DNA of 64,000 nucleotides from Methylomonas sp. (GCA_002928965.1 PERU01000001.1:472149-536148), one strand, 5' to 3'; shown: positions 1 through 11,457, counted from the stretch's first letter. Notes: a model not told the origin generated them from the sequence alone. Translations and numbers: made by a program.

Positions 1-833
1 TTGAAGTGGGCTACCGTTCCGGCAGTGGTCAGGCTATGGGTTCTGTCCCCAAAGAAGCCATGATGTTGACCAAAGACGAAAATATCGTCGATGTCAGGCT
101 GGCTGTGCAATATCAGGTCAAAGACGCCAAAGATTATGCCTTTAATGTTCTGGATCCTAGTTCGACCTTGAAACAGGTCACCGAAAGCGTGCAACGTGGC
201 GTTATTGGTGCCAACAACATGGATTTTGTGTTGACTGAAGGCCGCAGTGAGATAGTCTTGGCGGTCAAATCCGAGATACAGTCGGTGATGGATGCCTATA
301 AAACGGGGATTATTGTCACCAGCGTCAATTTACAAGATGCCCAGCCACCGGAACAGGTGCAAGGTGCCTTTGAAGATGCTATCCGAGCGCGAGAAGACAA
401 ACAGCGCCTGATCAACGAAGCTGAAGCGTACTCCAATGATGTGGTACCTAAGGCTCGCGGTGCTGCCTCCCGTATCGTGCAGGAGTCAGAAGGTTATAAG
501 GAAAAAGTGATTGCCCGGGCCAATGGTGATGTCAGTCGTTTTGCACAATTGATGACGGAGTATAAAAAAGCCCCGGCTGTTACCAAGCAACGTATGTACA
601 TCGAAGCAATGGAATCCGTATTGGAACGTTCCAACAATATTTTGGTGGATGTAAAAGGGGGTAACAACATCATGTATTTACCGCTGGATAAGTTATCCAA
701 TAAAGTTGTTGTGGAAGCACCTGCTGCCTCGACTGTGGCGCATGAACCTTTATCACTAACGACCCCGCCTATAAAAGAAATCAAAACCGATGTTCGCGCG
801 TCTAGTCGTGAACGCGATATGAGAGGACGCTAA
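1..833 (+). CDS. hflK: HflK-type SPFH protease modulator, 5'-truncated by window edge
   Basis: This is the C-terminal part of HflK, the inner-membrane SPFH protein that pairs with HflC to cage and modulate the FtsH protease. The reading frame is open to the left edge, so the N-terminal membrane anchor lies outside the window. The SPFH core is seen in stretches such as NIVDVRLAVQYQVKDAKDYA and VNLQDAQPPEQVQGAFEDAI, followed by the Glu/Ala/Arg-rich helical region. The C-terminus ends in a polar tail. hflC starts one base after the stop, so the two are translated together. A second HflK lies at 23517-24494. The family assignment is firm; the exact start cannot be seen. Confidence 0.93.
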   Translation, partial: EVGYRSGSGQAMGSVPKEAMMLTKDENIVDVRLAVQYQVKDAKDYAFNVLDPSSTLKQVTESVQRGVIGANNMDFVLTEGRSEIVLAVKSEIQSVMDAYKTGIIVTSVNLQDAQPPEQVQGAFEDAIRAREDKQRLINEAEAYSNDVVPKARGAASRIVQESEGYKEKVIARANGDVSRFAQLMTEYKKAPAVTKQRMYIEAMESVLERSNNILVDVKGGNNIMYLPLDKLSNKVVVEAPAASTVAHEPLSLTTPPIKEIKTDVRASSRERDMRGR

Positions 834-834
834 G

Positions 835-1689
835 ATGGTAAATAAGATAATAGTTGGCGTAGGCGCATTGGTTGTCATCTTGTCGATGTCTGTGTTTACC
901 GTCGCAGAAACGGAACGCGCCATTAAGTTTCAACTGGGTGAAATTGTTGCTTATGATTTCAAACCGGGCTTACATTTAAAATTGCCGTTCATTAACAACG
1001 TCAAGAAATTTGATGCGCGTATTTTAACCATGGATTCTACCCCGGAGCGTTTTCTGACCGCAGAAAAGAAAAACGTTATCGTTGACTCCTTTGTAAAATG
1101 GCGGATTGCCGATGTTAAAACTTTTTATACTTCGGTAGCAGGTGATGCGGCTCAGGCCAATATCCGGCTGGATCAGATCATTAAGGATGCTTTCCGCAGC
1201 GAATTCAGCAAGCGTGAAATCAAGCAGTTGGTGTCAACCGATCGCAGCGTGATTCGTGATGCACTGATTACCAATGTGACTCCGCATGCCTTGAAGCTGG
1301 GTATCAGCATTGTCGATGTGCAGGTTAAGCGCATCGATTTACCCAACGAAGTCAGCACTTCTGTTTATCAGCGTATGGAAGCCGAACGTGCGAGGGTTGC
1401 GCGTGAGTTTCGATCGCAAGGTTCCGAAGCGGCTGAGCGGATTCGTGCTGATGCCGATAAGCAACGGGAAATCATTTTGGCCAATGCTTATCGTGATTCT
1501 GAGGTATTACGCGGTGAAGGTGATGCCAAAGCTGCCGAAGTGTTTGCAAAAACCTATAGTGAAGATCAGGATTTTTATGCCTTTTACCGTAGTATGATTG
1601 CCTATAAACAAAGCTTGGGTAAATCCGGTAACATTATGGTGCTGGAACCTGATTCTGATTTCTTCAAATTCTTCAAGCATCAGAAATAA
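835..1689 (+). CDS. hflC: HflC, FtsH protease modulator subunit
   Basis: HflC is the partner of HflK in the periplasmically exposed SPFH complex around FtsH. The 284-residue length is usual for the family. An N-terminal membrane segment (about residues 5-24) is followed by the SPFH domain with the typical entry TERAIKFQLGEIV and LHLKLPFI. The later part has the VKRIDLPNEVSTSVYQRMEA motif and a charged helix (RVAREFRSQGSEAAERIRAD). The ATG lies one base behind the hflK stop, indicating coupling. A hairpin terminator follows at 1715-1741, which separates this unit from hisZ. Confidence 0.95.
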   Translation: MVNKIIVGVGALVVILSMSVFTVAETERAIKFQLGEIVAYDFKPGLHLKLPFINNVKKFDARILTMDSTPERFLTAEKKNVIVDSFVKWRIADVKTFYTSVAGDAAQANIRLDQIIKDAFRSEFSKREIKQLVSTDRSVIRDALITNVTPHALKLGISIVDVQVKRIDLPNEVSTSVYQRMEAERARVAREFRSQGSEAAERIRADADKQREIILANAYRDSEVLRGEGDAKAAEVFAKTYSEDQDFYAFYRSMIAYKQSLGKSGNIMVLEPDSDFFKFFKHQK

Positions 1690-1714
1690 GTCAAATCATT
1701 CGAAACGCTGCAGA

Positions 1715-1741
1715 AAAACGCTCCGCTATGTGGGGCGTTTT
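1715..1741 (+). terminator. Rho-independent-type hairpin after hflC
   Basis: AAAACGCTCC (1715-1724) pairs with GGGGCGTTTT (1732-1741) across a 7-base loop, with one G-U pair. The 3' arm ends in a T run. It lies 26 bases after the hflC stop and before hisZ, a position that suits a terminator. Confidence 0.7.
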
Positions 1742-1762
1742 CTGCGATTGGGATAAAGAAAA

Positions 1763-2968
1763 ATGCACAACTACCCTCAAGGGCATAAAAAAGACTCTTG
1801 GTTATTACCCGAAGGCATTACCGAGGTATTGCCCGAACAGGCGATGCAATTGGAAAGTCTGCGTCGTACTTTGCTGGATACGTTTGATTGCTGGGGATAT
1901 CAGCTGGTTATTCCCCCGTTTGTGGATTTTCTGGATTCATTGTTGCACGGATCCGGACACGATCTGGATTTACAAACCTTCAAATTAACCGATCAATTAA
2001 GTGGTGAAATGTTGGGTGTACGTGCCGATATGACGCCACAAGTCGCCCGTATCGACGCGCATAATCTCAAGCATGAGTGGCCAACCCGTCTTTGTTATAC
2101 CGGTACTGTTTTACATACATTGGGCGACCCATTGGAAAAAACCCGCAGTCCAATGCAAATCGGCGCCGAACTATACGGTCATGCCGGAATTGAAAGCGAT
2201 TACGAAGTCATCCAGTTAATGCTGGAAATGTTGGCCATCAGCGGTGTACAAAACGTGCATCTGGATATGGGGCATGTAGGCATTTATCGCGCTTTGGTAG
2301 AACAGGCCGGCTTGAATCAGCAGCAGGAAGCAGAATTGTTCGATGTGCTGCAGCGCAAAGCCCGCACCGAACTTGCCGAGTTGGTTACAGAGTTTGATAT
2401 TAGCGGCAATTTTAAAGCCATCTTCAATGCCTTGCCAAAATTGAACGGTGATGCTGATGTATTGCTTAAAGCTTTGGATTTATTGGGTGCAGTGGACGCT
2501 GGCATTCAAACTGCCCTGCAAGATTTACAGGCGATTGCCGAAAAATTAAAACGCGATTATCCCGCATTAACCGTTAGTTTCGATTTGGCAGAATTACGCG
2601 GCTATCATTACCACACCGGCATGGTGTTTGCGGCATTCGTGCCCCGCATCGGCAAAGAAATCGCCCGTGGCGGCCGGTACGATAATATCGGGGCTGTGTT
2701 TGGACGTGCCAGACCGGCAACCGGTTTTAGTGCGGATTTGAAGGTATTGGTTTCATTGCTCGGTGGCGATGTCGCTAAACACGCTCAAAACGTCTATGCA
2801 CCTGCAGTTGACGATGCCGACCTGTCACAAGTGATCAGAGATTTAAGAGCCTCTGGTACTCGCGTCATCCGGCAACTGCCTGGGCAGCAGGGTGAGGCAG
2901 AGCAGCTGGGTTGCGAGGCGATATTAATCAAACAAAATCAACAATGGGTTGTTACCCCCATTGTCTAG
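1763..2968 (+). CDS. hisZ: HisZ, ATP phosphoribosyltransferase regulatory subunit
   Basis: HisZ is a histidyl-tRNA-synthetase-like protein without aminoacylation activity. In organisms with the short HisG it forms the hetero-octamer that catalyses the first step of histidine synthesis and mediates feedback control. The class II synthetase fold shows in LLPEGITEVLPEQA at the N-terminus, the motif-2-like region VRADMTPQVARIDAH, and the late GYHYHTGMVFAAF and IARGGRYDNIGAVFGRARPA blocks. Length (401 residues) is normal for HisZ and there is no anticodon-binding domain of HisRS size. The position between hflC and purA is common in beta- and gammaproteobacteria. hisG is not in the window. Confidence 0.93.
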   Translation: MHNYPQGHKKDSWLLPEGITEVLPEQAMQLESLRRTLLDTFDCWGYQLVIPPFVDFLDSLLHGSGHDLDLQTFKLTDQLSGEMLGVRADMTPQVARIDAHNLKHEWPTRLCYTGTVLHTLGDPLEKTRSPMQIGAELYGHAGIESDYEVIQLMLEMLAISGVQNVHLDMGHVGIYRALVEQAGLNQQQEAELFDVLQRKARTELAELVTEFDISGNFKAIFNALPKLNGDADVLLKALDLLGAVDAGIQTALQDLQAIAEKLKRDYPALTVSFDLAELRGYHYHTGMVFAAFVPRIGKEIARGGRYDNIGAVFGRARPATGFSADLKVLVSLLGGDVAKHAQNVYAPAVDDADLSQVIRDLRASGTRVIRQLPGQQGEAEQLGCEAILIKQNQQWVVTPIV

Positions 2969-2996
2969 TCGTTCAAATGTCCTATATACCCGTTAG

Positions 2997-4331
<1,335 letters not shown>

Positions 4332-4340
4332 ATTGATTAA

Positions 4341-4370
4341 TTTAGAGGTGCAATTTGTTGCACCTCTAAA
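4341..4370 (+). terminator. Hairpin after purA
   Basis: A perfect 13-bp stem: TTTAGAGGTGCAA (4341-4353) pairs with TTGCACCTCTAAA (4358-4370) around a TTTG loop. It starts 9 bases after the purA stop. The A/T-rich stem ends could allow termination in both directions, although no gene converges here. Confidence 0.75.
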
Positions 4371-4474
4371 TTATGCCATCAGCATTTTCTGAAATTGACA
4401 ACGTTCAATAACCCCAGTACCTTAGCCCACTTTGTTCACCCGTCGTCTTCAATCCTGAATCACAAGAGTCATTA

Positions 4475-5659
4475 ATGGAAGAATTTCATCGCATCAGCCG
4501 TTTGCCGCCTTACGTTTTTAACATTGTCAATGAACTGAAAGCCAAAGCACGAGCGGAAGGTGAGGACATTATCGATTTGGGCATGGGTAATCCCGACCAA
4601 CCCACCCCGCAACATATTGTCGACAAACTGGTCGAAGTGGCGCAACGTGGCGAGACTCACCGGTATTCGGTTTCCAAGGGCATTCCCAGATTACGCAAAG
4701 CCATTTGCGGTTGGTACAAACGTCGATTTGATGTGGATCTGGATTACACTACCGAAGCCATCGTCACGATCGGTTCCAAAGAAGGTTTGTCGCATTTGGC
4801 GCTGGCTACCTTGGGTCCCGGCGATGTGGTACTGGTACCCAACCCGGCTTATCCGATTCACCCGTATGGTGTGGTGATTGCCGGTGCTGATATACGGCAT
4901 GTGCCGTTGACACCCGGTGTTGATTTTTTCGAGGAACTGCAAAAAGGCATTGCCGAATGCTGGCCCAAACCGAAAATGCTGATTCTGAATTTTCCAGGCA
5001 ATCCGACCTGTCAATGTGTCGAGCTGGATTTCTTCGAGAAAGTGGTGGCAATTTGTAGAGAACACAATATCTGGGTGGTACATGATATTGCCTATGCCGA
5101 CATCGTGTTTGATGGTTATGTGGCGCCTTCGATTTTGCAGGTGGAAGGTGCCAAAGACATTGCAGTTGAATTCTTCTCGCTGTCTAAAAGCTACAACATG
5201 CCGGGCTGGCGGGTTGGCTTTATGTGTGGCAATCCTACCCTGGTCGCAGCCTTGACCCGGATTAAATCCTATATGGATTATGGAACCTTTACACCAATTC
5301 AGGTAGCAGCCATTGCTGCGTTGGAAGGGCCGCAGGATTGCGTCAAGGAAATCTGCGACATGTATCAGTCCCGCCGTGATGTGCTATGCGATGGTTTGAA
5401 CGCCATGGGCTGGCATGTCGAAAAACCCAGAGCTACCATGTTTGTCTGGGCCAAAATTCCGCAAGCTTATCGGGAAATGGGGTCAATTGAATTTGCTAAA
5501 AAACTGATCATTGATGCCAAAGTGGCCGTTTCGCCGGGCATCGGTTTCGGTCAGCATGGCGATGATCACATTCGCTTCAGTTTGATCGAAAACGAACACC
5601 GTACCCGGCAAGCGTTGCGTAGCATTCGCAATATGTTGAAAAAAGACAACGTCATATAA
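4475..5659 (+). CDS. alaC: Pyridoxal-phosphate aminotransferase, AlaC-like
   Basis: A fold-type I aminotransferase of 394 residues, closest by eye to AlaC/YfdZ, a glutamate-pyruvate aminotransferase. Characteristic blocks are [20 protein letters not shown] near the N-terminus, LNFPGNPTC in the middle, and the Schiff-base lysine in [17 protein letters not shown]. The arginine that binds the substrate carboxylate is expected in the C-terminal HIRFSLIEN block. It stands 36 bases upstream of hom and thrC, so it probably belongs to an alanine/threonine amino-acid unit. Other subgroup-I enzymes (aspartate or diaminopimelate aminotransferase) cannot be excluded from motifs alone. Confidence 0.85.
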   Translation: MEEFHRISRLPPYVFNIVNELKAKARAEGEDIIDLGMGNPDQPTPQHIVDKLVEVAQRGETHRYSVSKGIPRLRKAICGWYKRRFDVDLDYTTEAIVTIGSKEGLSHLALATLGPGDVVLVPNPAYPIHPYGVVIAGADIRHVPLTPGVDFFEELQKGIAECWPKPKMLILNFPGNPTCQCVELDFFEKVVAICREHNIWVVHDIAYADIVFDGYVAPSILQVEGAKDIAVEFFSLSKSYNMPGWRVGFMCGNPTLVAALTRIKSYMDYGTFTPIQVAAIAALEGPQDCVKEICDMYQSRRDVLCDGLNAMGWHVEKPRATMFVWAKIPQAYREMGSIEFAKKLIIDAKVAVSPGIGFGQHGDDHIRFSLIENEHRTRQALRSIRNMLKKDNVI

Positions 5660-5695
5660 TTGCCATCCATTTTGGTTTAACGCTAGGAGTCAGCT

Positions 5696-7006
5696 TTGAA
5701 GCCGGTAAAAGTAGGTGTTTTAGGGTTAGGGACCGTTGGTGGTGGTACGGTCAATGTGTTGAAAAGGAATGCCGAGGAAATCGCCCGTCGTGCAGGGCGG
5801 GAAATCACCGTTACCCGCGCGTCGGCACGCAATCTTTCGTTACAACGTATTTGCGACACGCAGGGCATTGTGCTGACAGCCGATCCTTTTGAAATTGTCA
5901 ATGACCCCGACATTGACATCGTAGTGGAACTGATTGGCGGCTATGATCTGGCCAAACAATTAGTACTGACAGCTATTGCCAATGGCAAACATGTGGTTAC
6001 CGCCAACAAGGCGCTGATTGCTTTGCACGGTAACGAAATCTTCGCCGAAGCCAGTAAAAAAGGTGTGATGGTATTGTTTGAAGCGGCTGTTGCCGGCGGC
6101 GTTCCTATTATCAAAGCCATCCGGGAAGGTCTGGCAGGTAATCAAATCAAATGGCTGGCAGGCATTATCAATGGCACCGGTAACTTTATTCTCACCGAAA
6201 TGCGCGACAAAGGTCGGGATTTCGCGGATGTCTTAGCAGAAGCTCAAGCGCTCGGTTATGCCGAAGCCGACCCAACTTTTGATGTGGAAGGCATTGATGC
6301 CGGTCACAAGCTGACCATTCTGGCCTCGATTGCATTTGGGATCCCGCTGCAATTTGATAAAGTTTTTACCGAAGGCATTACCCAAATTACTCGTCTGGAT
6401 GTGGAATACGCCGAAGCATTGGGTTATCGGATCAAAAACCTGGGTATTGCCCGTAAAACCGAGGATGGTATCGAGTTGCGTGTGCATCCCACCCTGATTC
6501 CGAAACGTCGGCTGATTGCCAATGTCGACGGCGTGATGAATGCGGTTTTAGTCTGTGGCGATGCTGTGGGACCAACCTTGTATTACGGGGCCGGTGCCGG
6601 CGCAGAGCCCACCGCGTCTGCAGTGGTTGCGGATTTAGTGGATGTGGTGCGTGCGATGACCAGTGACCCGGAAAACAGGGTGCCGCATCTGGCCTTTCAA
6701 GCCAATGCGATGGCTGATATTCCGGTATTACCGGCAGAACGCATCAAGACCGCTTATTACCTGCGCTTAACGGCTGAAGACAAACCCGGTGTGCTGGCCG
6801 ATGTGACCCGAATTCTGGCGGCGCATAACATTAGTATCGAAGCACTGATCCAGAAAGAACCGCCCAAAGGTGAAGCTTCTGTACCCATCATCATGCTGAC
6901 CCAATTAACCTTAGAAAAAGAAATGAACGCTGCGATTGCGGCCATTGAAGCGCTGGATACCGTCAGCGGCAAAGTGGCGCGAATTCGCTTGGAAACTTTA
7001 GGATAA
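5696..7006 (+). CDS. hom: Homoserine dehydrogenase
   Basis: Hom reduces aspartate semialdehyde to homoserine, the branch point to threonine and methionine. The N-terminal Rossmann fold shows VGVLGLGTVGGGTVNVL. The catalytic domain includes NGTGNFILTEM and the YAEADPTFDVEGIDAGHK block. A C-terminal ACT domain (about residues 350-420, YYLRLTAEDKPGVLADVT) suggests threonine feedback. The start is TTG at 5696, chosen because AGGAG lies six bases upstream (5685-5689) and the nucleotide-binding motif begins a few residues later. It is a stand-alone enzyme, not fused to aspartokinase. thrC starts 3 bases after its stop. Confidence 0.95.
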   Translation: MKPVKVGVLGLGTVGGGTVNVLKRNAEEIARRAGREITVTRASARNLSLQRICDTQGIVLTADPFEIVNDPDIDIVVELIGGYDLAKQLVLTAIANGKHVVTANKALIALHGNEIFAEASKKGVMVLFEAAVAGGVPIIKAIREGLAGNQIKWLAGIINGTGNFILTEMRDKGRDFADVLAEAQALGYAEADPTFDVEGIDAGHKLTILASIAFGIPLQFDKVFTEGITQITRLDVEYAEALGYRIKNLGIARKTEDGIELRVHPTLIPKRRLIANVDGVMNAVLVCGDAVGPTLYYGAGAGAEPTASAVVADLVDVVRAMTSDPENRVPHLAFQANAMADIPVLPAERIKTAYYLRLTAEDKPGVLADVTRILAAHNISIEALIQKEPPKGEASVPIIMLTQLTLEKEMNAAIAAIEALDTVSGKVARIRLETLG

Positions 7007-7009
7007 AAC

Positions 7010-8104
7010 ATGGCCAACCCAACTCGTTATACAGGTATCATCGAACGTTATCGCGACCGCTTGCCGGTTTCCGCTGATACCCGGCTGATCAGTCTTTGCG
7101 AAGGCAACACCCCGTTGATCCAATTGCAAAATATTCCCCGATTGATTGGCAAGGACGTCGATATTTACGTCAAATTCGAGGGATTAAACCCTACCGGATC
7201 GTTTAAAGATCGCGGCATGACCATGGCGGTCACCAAAGCGGTGGAAGAGGGCAGTCAGGCGATTATCTGCGCATCGACCGGCAATACCTCGGCCGCTGCT
7301 GCCGCGTATGCCGTCAGGGCAGGTATCAAGGCGTTTGTGCTGATTCCGGACGGTAAAATTGCTCTGGGTAAACTGGCGCAAACTTTAATGTATGGCGCGC
7401 AGATCATTCAGATCAATGGCAATTTTGATGCCGGGATGGAGATTGTTAAGCAAATTTCTGCTCATGCACCGGTGACCATCGTCAATTCCATCAATCCATT
7501 CCGTATTGATGGTCAGAAAACCGCCGCCTTCGAAATCGTCGATGCCTTGGGTGATGCCCCTGATTTCCACTGTCTGCCCGTAGGCAATGCCGGTAATATT
7601 ACGGCCTATTGGAAAGGATATAAGGAATATTCTACGGATACCGCCACCCATAAAGCGGTCACCAAAAAACGTCCGGTCATGTGCGGCTATCAGGCGGCAG
7701 GCGCAGCACCTTTTGTGGGCCGTGCGATGGTCGATAATCCCGAGACCGTTGCCACAGCGATTCGTATCGGTCATCCTCAATCCTGGGATGGAGCCTGGAC
7801 AGCGCAAAAGCAATCCGGCGGTTGGTTTGAGTCGTTTACCGATCAACAGATTCTGGCTGCACAAAAGATGTTGTCGCAATTTGAAGGCATCTTCTGTGAA
7901 CCGGCGTCTGCGACTTCCCTTGCTGGGGCTTTGCACGACATTGGTAACGGCAATATCCCTGAAGGCAGCACCATTGTGTGTACCTTGACCGGCAACGGCA
8001 TCAAAGATCCTGATATTGCCATCAGCCAATGTAAAGACGCGCATCCGGTGACGATAGACGCCACCCTGGATGCGGTGAAGAAAGCCATCCTGGACTCGAT
8101 GTAA
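7010..8104 (+). CDS. thrC: Threonine synthase
   Basis: ThrC turns O-phosphohomoserine into threonine with pyridoxal phosphate. The 364-residue protein is the shorter class of threonine synthase and carries the PLP-lysine motif NPTGSFKDRGM (about residues 61-71), the serine/threonine loop CASTGNTSAAAAAYAV and the phosphate-binding PVGNAGNITAYWKG. The gap of 3 bases to hom indicates one transcript. A strong hairpin terminator 20 bases downstream closes the alaC-hom-thrC group. Confidence 0.95.
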   Translation: MANPTRYTGIIERYRDRLPVSADTRLISLCEGNTPLIQLQNIPRLIGKDVDIYVKFEGLNPTGSFKDRGMTMAVTKAVEEGSQAIICASTGNTSAAAAAYAVRAGIKAFVLIPDGKIALGKLAQTLMYGAQIIQINGNFDAGMEIVKQISAHAPVTIVNSINPFRIDGQKTAAFEIVDALGDAPDFHCLPVGNAGNITAYWKGYKEYSTDTATHKAVTKKRPVMCGYQAAGAAPFVGRAMVDNPETVATAIRIGHPQSWDGAWTAQKQSGGWFESFTDQQILAAQKMLSQFEGIFCEPASATSLAGALHDIGNGNIPEGSTIVCTLTGNGIKDPDIAISQCKDAHPVTIDATLDAVKKAILDSM

Positions 8105-8123
8105 TCGCCTGGATGAATACTCT

Positions 8124-8148
8124 AAAGCCGGCGTTTGCCGGCTTTTTT
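8124..8148 (+). terminator. Rho-independent terminator after thrC
   Basis: AAAGCCGGC (8124-8132), loop GTTT, GCCGGCTTT (8137-8145) followed by further T residues. This is a classic intrinsic terminator located between thrC and recJ. Confidence 0.88.
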
Positions 8149-8158
8149 ATGATTTGAC

Positions 8159-9904
8159 ATGTATCTGCAAGGCGTCAAAAAAATCATTGCGCAGCGTCCT
8201 CAACCAGCTGCGAATACTCTGCTGGCCGATATTGACCCGGTATTGCAGGCTATTTTCAAAAGTCGCGGCATTCAGCAAGCCGACGAATTGGAACGCAGTT
8301 TAGCCAAACTGCCCTCGCCGTGGTTGTTAAGCGGTATGCAGGGCATGGTCGAGCATCTGATACAGGCCATCAAAACCCAAAAGTCTCTGACGGTAGTGGC
8401 GGATTTTGATGCCGATGGTGCGACCAGTTGCGCATTAGCCATCAAAGGCTTGGCGTTGTTGGGATTGCAAAAGCTTAATTTTGTGGTGCCGAACCGCTTT
8501 GAATATGGCTATGGCCTGACACCGGAAATTGTCGAGCTGGTCAAACAACAGCAACCGGACATCATTCTCACCGTCGATAACGGTATTTCCAGTCTTGAAG
8601 GCGTTTATGCCGCCAAAGCAGCTGGCATTCAGGTTTTGATTACCGATCATCATTTACCGGGTCACGAATTGCCGGCAGCCGATGCCATCGTTAATCCCAA
8701 TTTACCCGGCCAAAAATTTCCTAGTGGCAATATCGCCGGCGTAGGCGTGATGTTTTATGTATTGATGGCCTTGCGTATTCGCTTGCGTGAATTACATTGG
8801 TTTGAAAAAAATCACCTTCAGGAGCCCAATTTAGCGCAATTGCTCGACTATGTAGCGCTTGGTACGGTGGCGGATGTGGTGGCACTGGATCAGGTCAACC
8901 GTATTTTGGTCCACCAGGGATTGTTGCGGATTCGTTCAGGGCAATGCCAACCGGGCATTAAAGCATTGGTCGAAATTGCCGCTCGACAATTGCATGGCAT
9001 TCAGGCTGCTGATTTAGGTTTTTCGGTGGCTCCACGCTTGAATGCCGCTGGTCGGATGGACGACATGTCGTTGGGTATTCAATGTCTGTTGACCGAAGAT
9101 GCGCAATTGGCTAAAGACATTGCTGAACAACTGGATGTGTTGAATCAGGATCGCAAGGAGGTGGAAGGGCACATGAAAAACGAGGCCATGGCCTTGCTGG
9201 CAGACATGAAAGCCCTGGATGAAAAGCATGTGCCCGCCGGTGTGTGTTTATACGATGCCAGCTGGCACCAGGGTGTGATTGGTATTTTAGCTTCGCGGAT
9301 CAAAGATAGGCTGCACAGACCGGTCATTGCTTTTGCTCCCGCCGATAATGGCGAGCTAAAGGGTTCTGCACGCTCTATTAACGGCGTGCATATTCGTGAT
9401 GTATTGAGCGATATTGCCGCCGAACATCCGCAATTGCTGAATAAATTCGGTGGTCATGCCATGGCCGCCGGATTAAGTATCAAATTGCATGATTATCCGC
9501 ATTTTGCGTTGTTGTTTGCTGACGCAGTAGCATCCAAATTGAGCCAAGTCGATCTGGAGCAAAAAGTCTGGTCTGATGGACAGCTCGATGGGCAGCATTT
9601 GACACTGGATTTTGCCGAACAATTGCAGCAAGCAGCCATATGGGGTCAAGCCTTTCCGGAACCTGCTTTTGATGGCGTGTTTGATGTCTATCAATGTCGC
9701 ATCGTCGGTAAACAACATTTAAAATTTGTACTGAAACAACCCTTCAGCAATCTGATGTTTGATGCCATTGCCTTTTTTGCTGACAAGCCGGAAAACTGGC
9801 TGGGTTGTCGCAAAGTCAATGCCGTTTATAAATTAGACATCAATGAGTATCGAGGTCAGCGCAGTCTGCAACTGCAATTGCACTATCTGGAAAAACTGGA
9901 GTAA
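8159..9904 (+). CDS. recJ: Single-stranded-DNA exonuclease RecJ
   Basis: RecJ degrades single-stranded DNA 5' to 3' in recombination and mismatch repair. The 581-residue protein shows the DHH-phosphoesterase motifs in order: VVADFDADGATSCALA (motif I), ILTVDNGISS (motif II), LITDHHLPG (motif III DHH) and DYVALGTVADVV (motif IV). The DHHA1 domain has the glycine-rich NKFGGHAMAAGLSI. A C-terminal OB-fold region follows. The ATG directly follows the thrC terminator and the glycosyltransferase gene begins 8 bases after the stop. Length and motifs are normal. Confidence 0.95.
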   Translation: MYLQGVKKIIAQRPQPAANTLLADIDPVLQAIFKSRGIQQADELERSLAKLPSPWLLSGMQGMVEHLIQAIKTQKSLTVVADFDADGATSCALAIKGLALLGLQKLNFVVPNRFEYGYGLTPEIVELVKQQQPDIILTVDNGISSLEGVYAAKAAGIQVLITDHHLPGHELPAADAIVNPNLPGQKFPSGNIAGVGVMFYVLMALRIRLRELHWFEKNHLQEPNLAQLLDYVALGTVADVVALDQVNRILVHQGLLRIRSGQCQPGIKALVEIAARQLHGIQAADLGFSVAPRLNAAGRMDDMSLGIQCLLTEDAQLAKDIAEQLDVLNQDRKEVEGHMKNEAMALLADMKALDEKHVPAGVCLYDASWHQGVIGILASRIKDRLHRPVIAFAPADNGELKGSARSINGVHIRDVLSDIAAEHPQLLNKFGGHAMAAGLSIKLHDYPHFALLFADAVASKLSQVDLEQKVWSDGQLDGQHLTLDFAEQLQQAAIWGQAFPEPAFDGVFDVYQCRIVGKQHLKFVLKQPFSNLMFDAIAFFADKPENWLGCRKVNAVYKLDINEYRGQRSLQLQLHYLEKLE

Positions 9905-9912
9905 CACGGTCT

Positions 9913-11457
9913 ATGCTGGAAAGAACACTACGCTGGATTGATGCGCATTTGGTTATCTTGCTATTGGCGTTGCTGGTTTTGCGGGGTGGATTTTTATTGG
10001 GCAATGGCTTAAATCTGATTGGTGACGAAAGCTATTACTGGGACTGGTCGCGGCAGCCGGACTGGTGTTATTACAGCAAGCCGCCCATGGTCGCTTGGTT
10101 AATTGGCATTTTTACCTGGTTGTTAGGGGATTATACGGCGGTAGTGCGATTACCGACCTTGCTGTTAGGTACGGTGTTTTTGGGTTATTTTCACGCCACA
10201 GCTAAAGCTTTTTATGGGGCAAGGGCCGCTGCGCTGGCTTTGTTGTTGATACTGGCAACGCCTATCAATGTGCTGGCGAATTTTTTGATGACCATTGATC
10301 CACCGCTTTATTGTTTCTGGATCATGAGTCTTTATTACCTAAGGCGGGCATTGTTTGATGGCAATCCCAACGCTTGGCTTTGGGCAGGATGTGCAAGTGC
10401 TGCCGCCTTGCTTAGCAAGCAGGTTGCTATTGCCTTACCGGTGATGGTGCTGGCTTTTTTATTTATTGATCCACTCCGCCGTCATTATCTGAAACGCGAA
10501 TTCTGGGTTTATTTATTACCGATTTTTCTGGCTGCCGTGCCAATCCTGGTTTGGAATCAGCAACACGACTGGGTCATGTTTGGCCACAGCAAAGACCATT
10601 TTGGTAATCATCAGCCGGTCAGTCTGATTAAGCAGTTTCAGCACGCGATGGATTTCCTGTTGTATCAAGTGTTGTTGCTATCGCCTGTTATTGGCTTGTT
10701 GATCATTATCATCAGTATACAGGGCGGTTTCAATTTCAGGCATCTGACTGCCGAACAACGGTTTTTGTGGTTGATGGGGCCTTTACTGTTATTAGGTGTT
10801 TTGCTGTTGAGTTTGTTGCAAAAAGTGCAGGGCAACTGGCCGATGCCGTTTTATATCAGCGGCTTGATCTTGCTGGCTGGATCGTGGGTGGCAGGTGCCT
10901 GGAGCAGAACGGTCAAGATCGGCTTAGGTGTTGGGCTGTTGATGGTGGTAGTTACCTATATTTTGCCTTTAGTATTACAAGTCACCCAACTGAAAGACAG
11001 TGCTTTTGATCCCACCAAACGCTTTAAAAGCTGGCAGGAAATGGCGGTTAATGTGCATTTTGAACGCTTGATGGTTATGCCTGATCTGACCGATAGTTTT
11101 GTGGTCGCACTGGGGCATCGATACTTGGCCAGCGAGCTCGGTTTTTATCTGCCGGATCATCCTCAGGTGTATCGTTTTGAGGAGTCCGGGCAGGTCACCA
11201 GTCAGTATGAAGTCTGGTCCGGCCCAGAGCAGCATGTAGGTAAAAATGCTTTTATTGTTGGTGAAACACCCGAAGCTGATGTACCGGAGGCGCTTAAAAA
11301 TGCTTTTGTGAATTTCAGATTTATTGCTCAAGTGGCTAATCCCAGCAATCCCGATTCGGCTTATTTTGTTTATTTAGGCGAAAATCTGAAAGTCTGGCCT
11401 GCTATGATCAAAACCTCCGTTCGTTTAAAGGATTTAAATGCCCCAACGCACAATTAA
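9913..11457 (+). CDS. ArnT-like membrane glycosyltransferase (GT39/GT83 type)
   Basis: A 514-residue polytopic inner-membrane protein of the dolichyl-phosphate-mannosyltransferase/ArnT superfamily, which moves sugars from lipid-phosphate carriers. The catalytic acidic motif appears early as GDESYYWDWSRQPDWCYYSKPP, in the first periplasmic loop, as is usual for this family. About ten hydrophobic segments follow, then a C-terminal soluble region of about 120 residues. It overlaps the PAP2 phosphatase gene by 20 bases, so the two are probably made together and may act on the same envelope lipid or glycan. The sugar and acceptor cannot be told; aminoarabinose addition to lipid A is one possibility but no arn genes are seen nearby. 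Confidence 0.8.
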   Translation: MLERTLRWIDAHLVILLLALLVLRGGFLLGNGLNLIGDESYYWDWSRQPDWCYYSKPPMVAWLIGIFTWLLGDYTAVVRLPTLLLGTVFLGYFHATAKAFYGARAAALALLLILATPINVLANFLMTIDPPLYCFWIMSLYYLRRALFDGNPNAWLWAGCASAAALLSKQVAIALPVMVLAFLFIDPLRRHYLKREFWVYLLPIFLAAVPILVWNQQHDWVMFGHSKDHFGNHQPVSLIKQFQHAMDFLLYQVLLLSPVIGLLIIIISIQGGFNFRHLTAEQRFLWLMGPLLLLGVLLLSLLQKVQGNWPMPFYISGLILLAGSWVAGAWSRTVKIGLGVGLLMVVVTYILPLVLQVTQLKDSAFDPTKRFKSWQEMAVNVHFERLMVMPDLTDSFVVALGHRYLASELGFYLPDHPQVYRFEESGQVTSQYEVWSGPEQHVGKNAFIVGETPEADVPEALKNAFVNFRFIAQVANPSNPDSAYFVYLGENLKVWPAMIKTSVRLKDLNAPTHN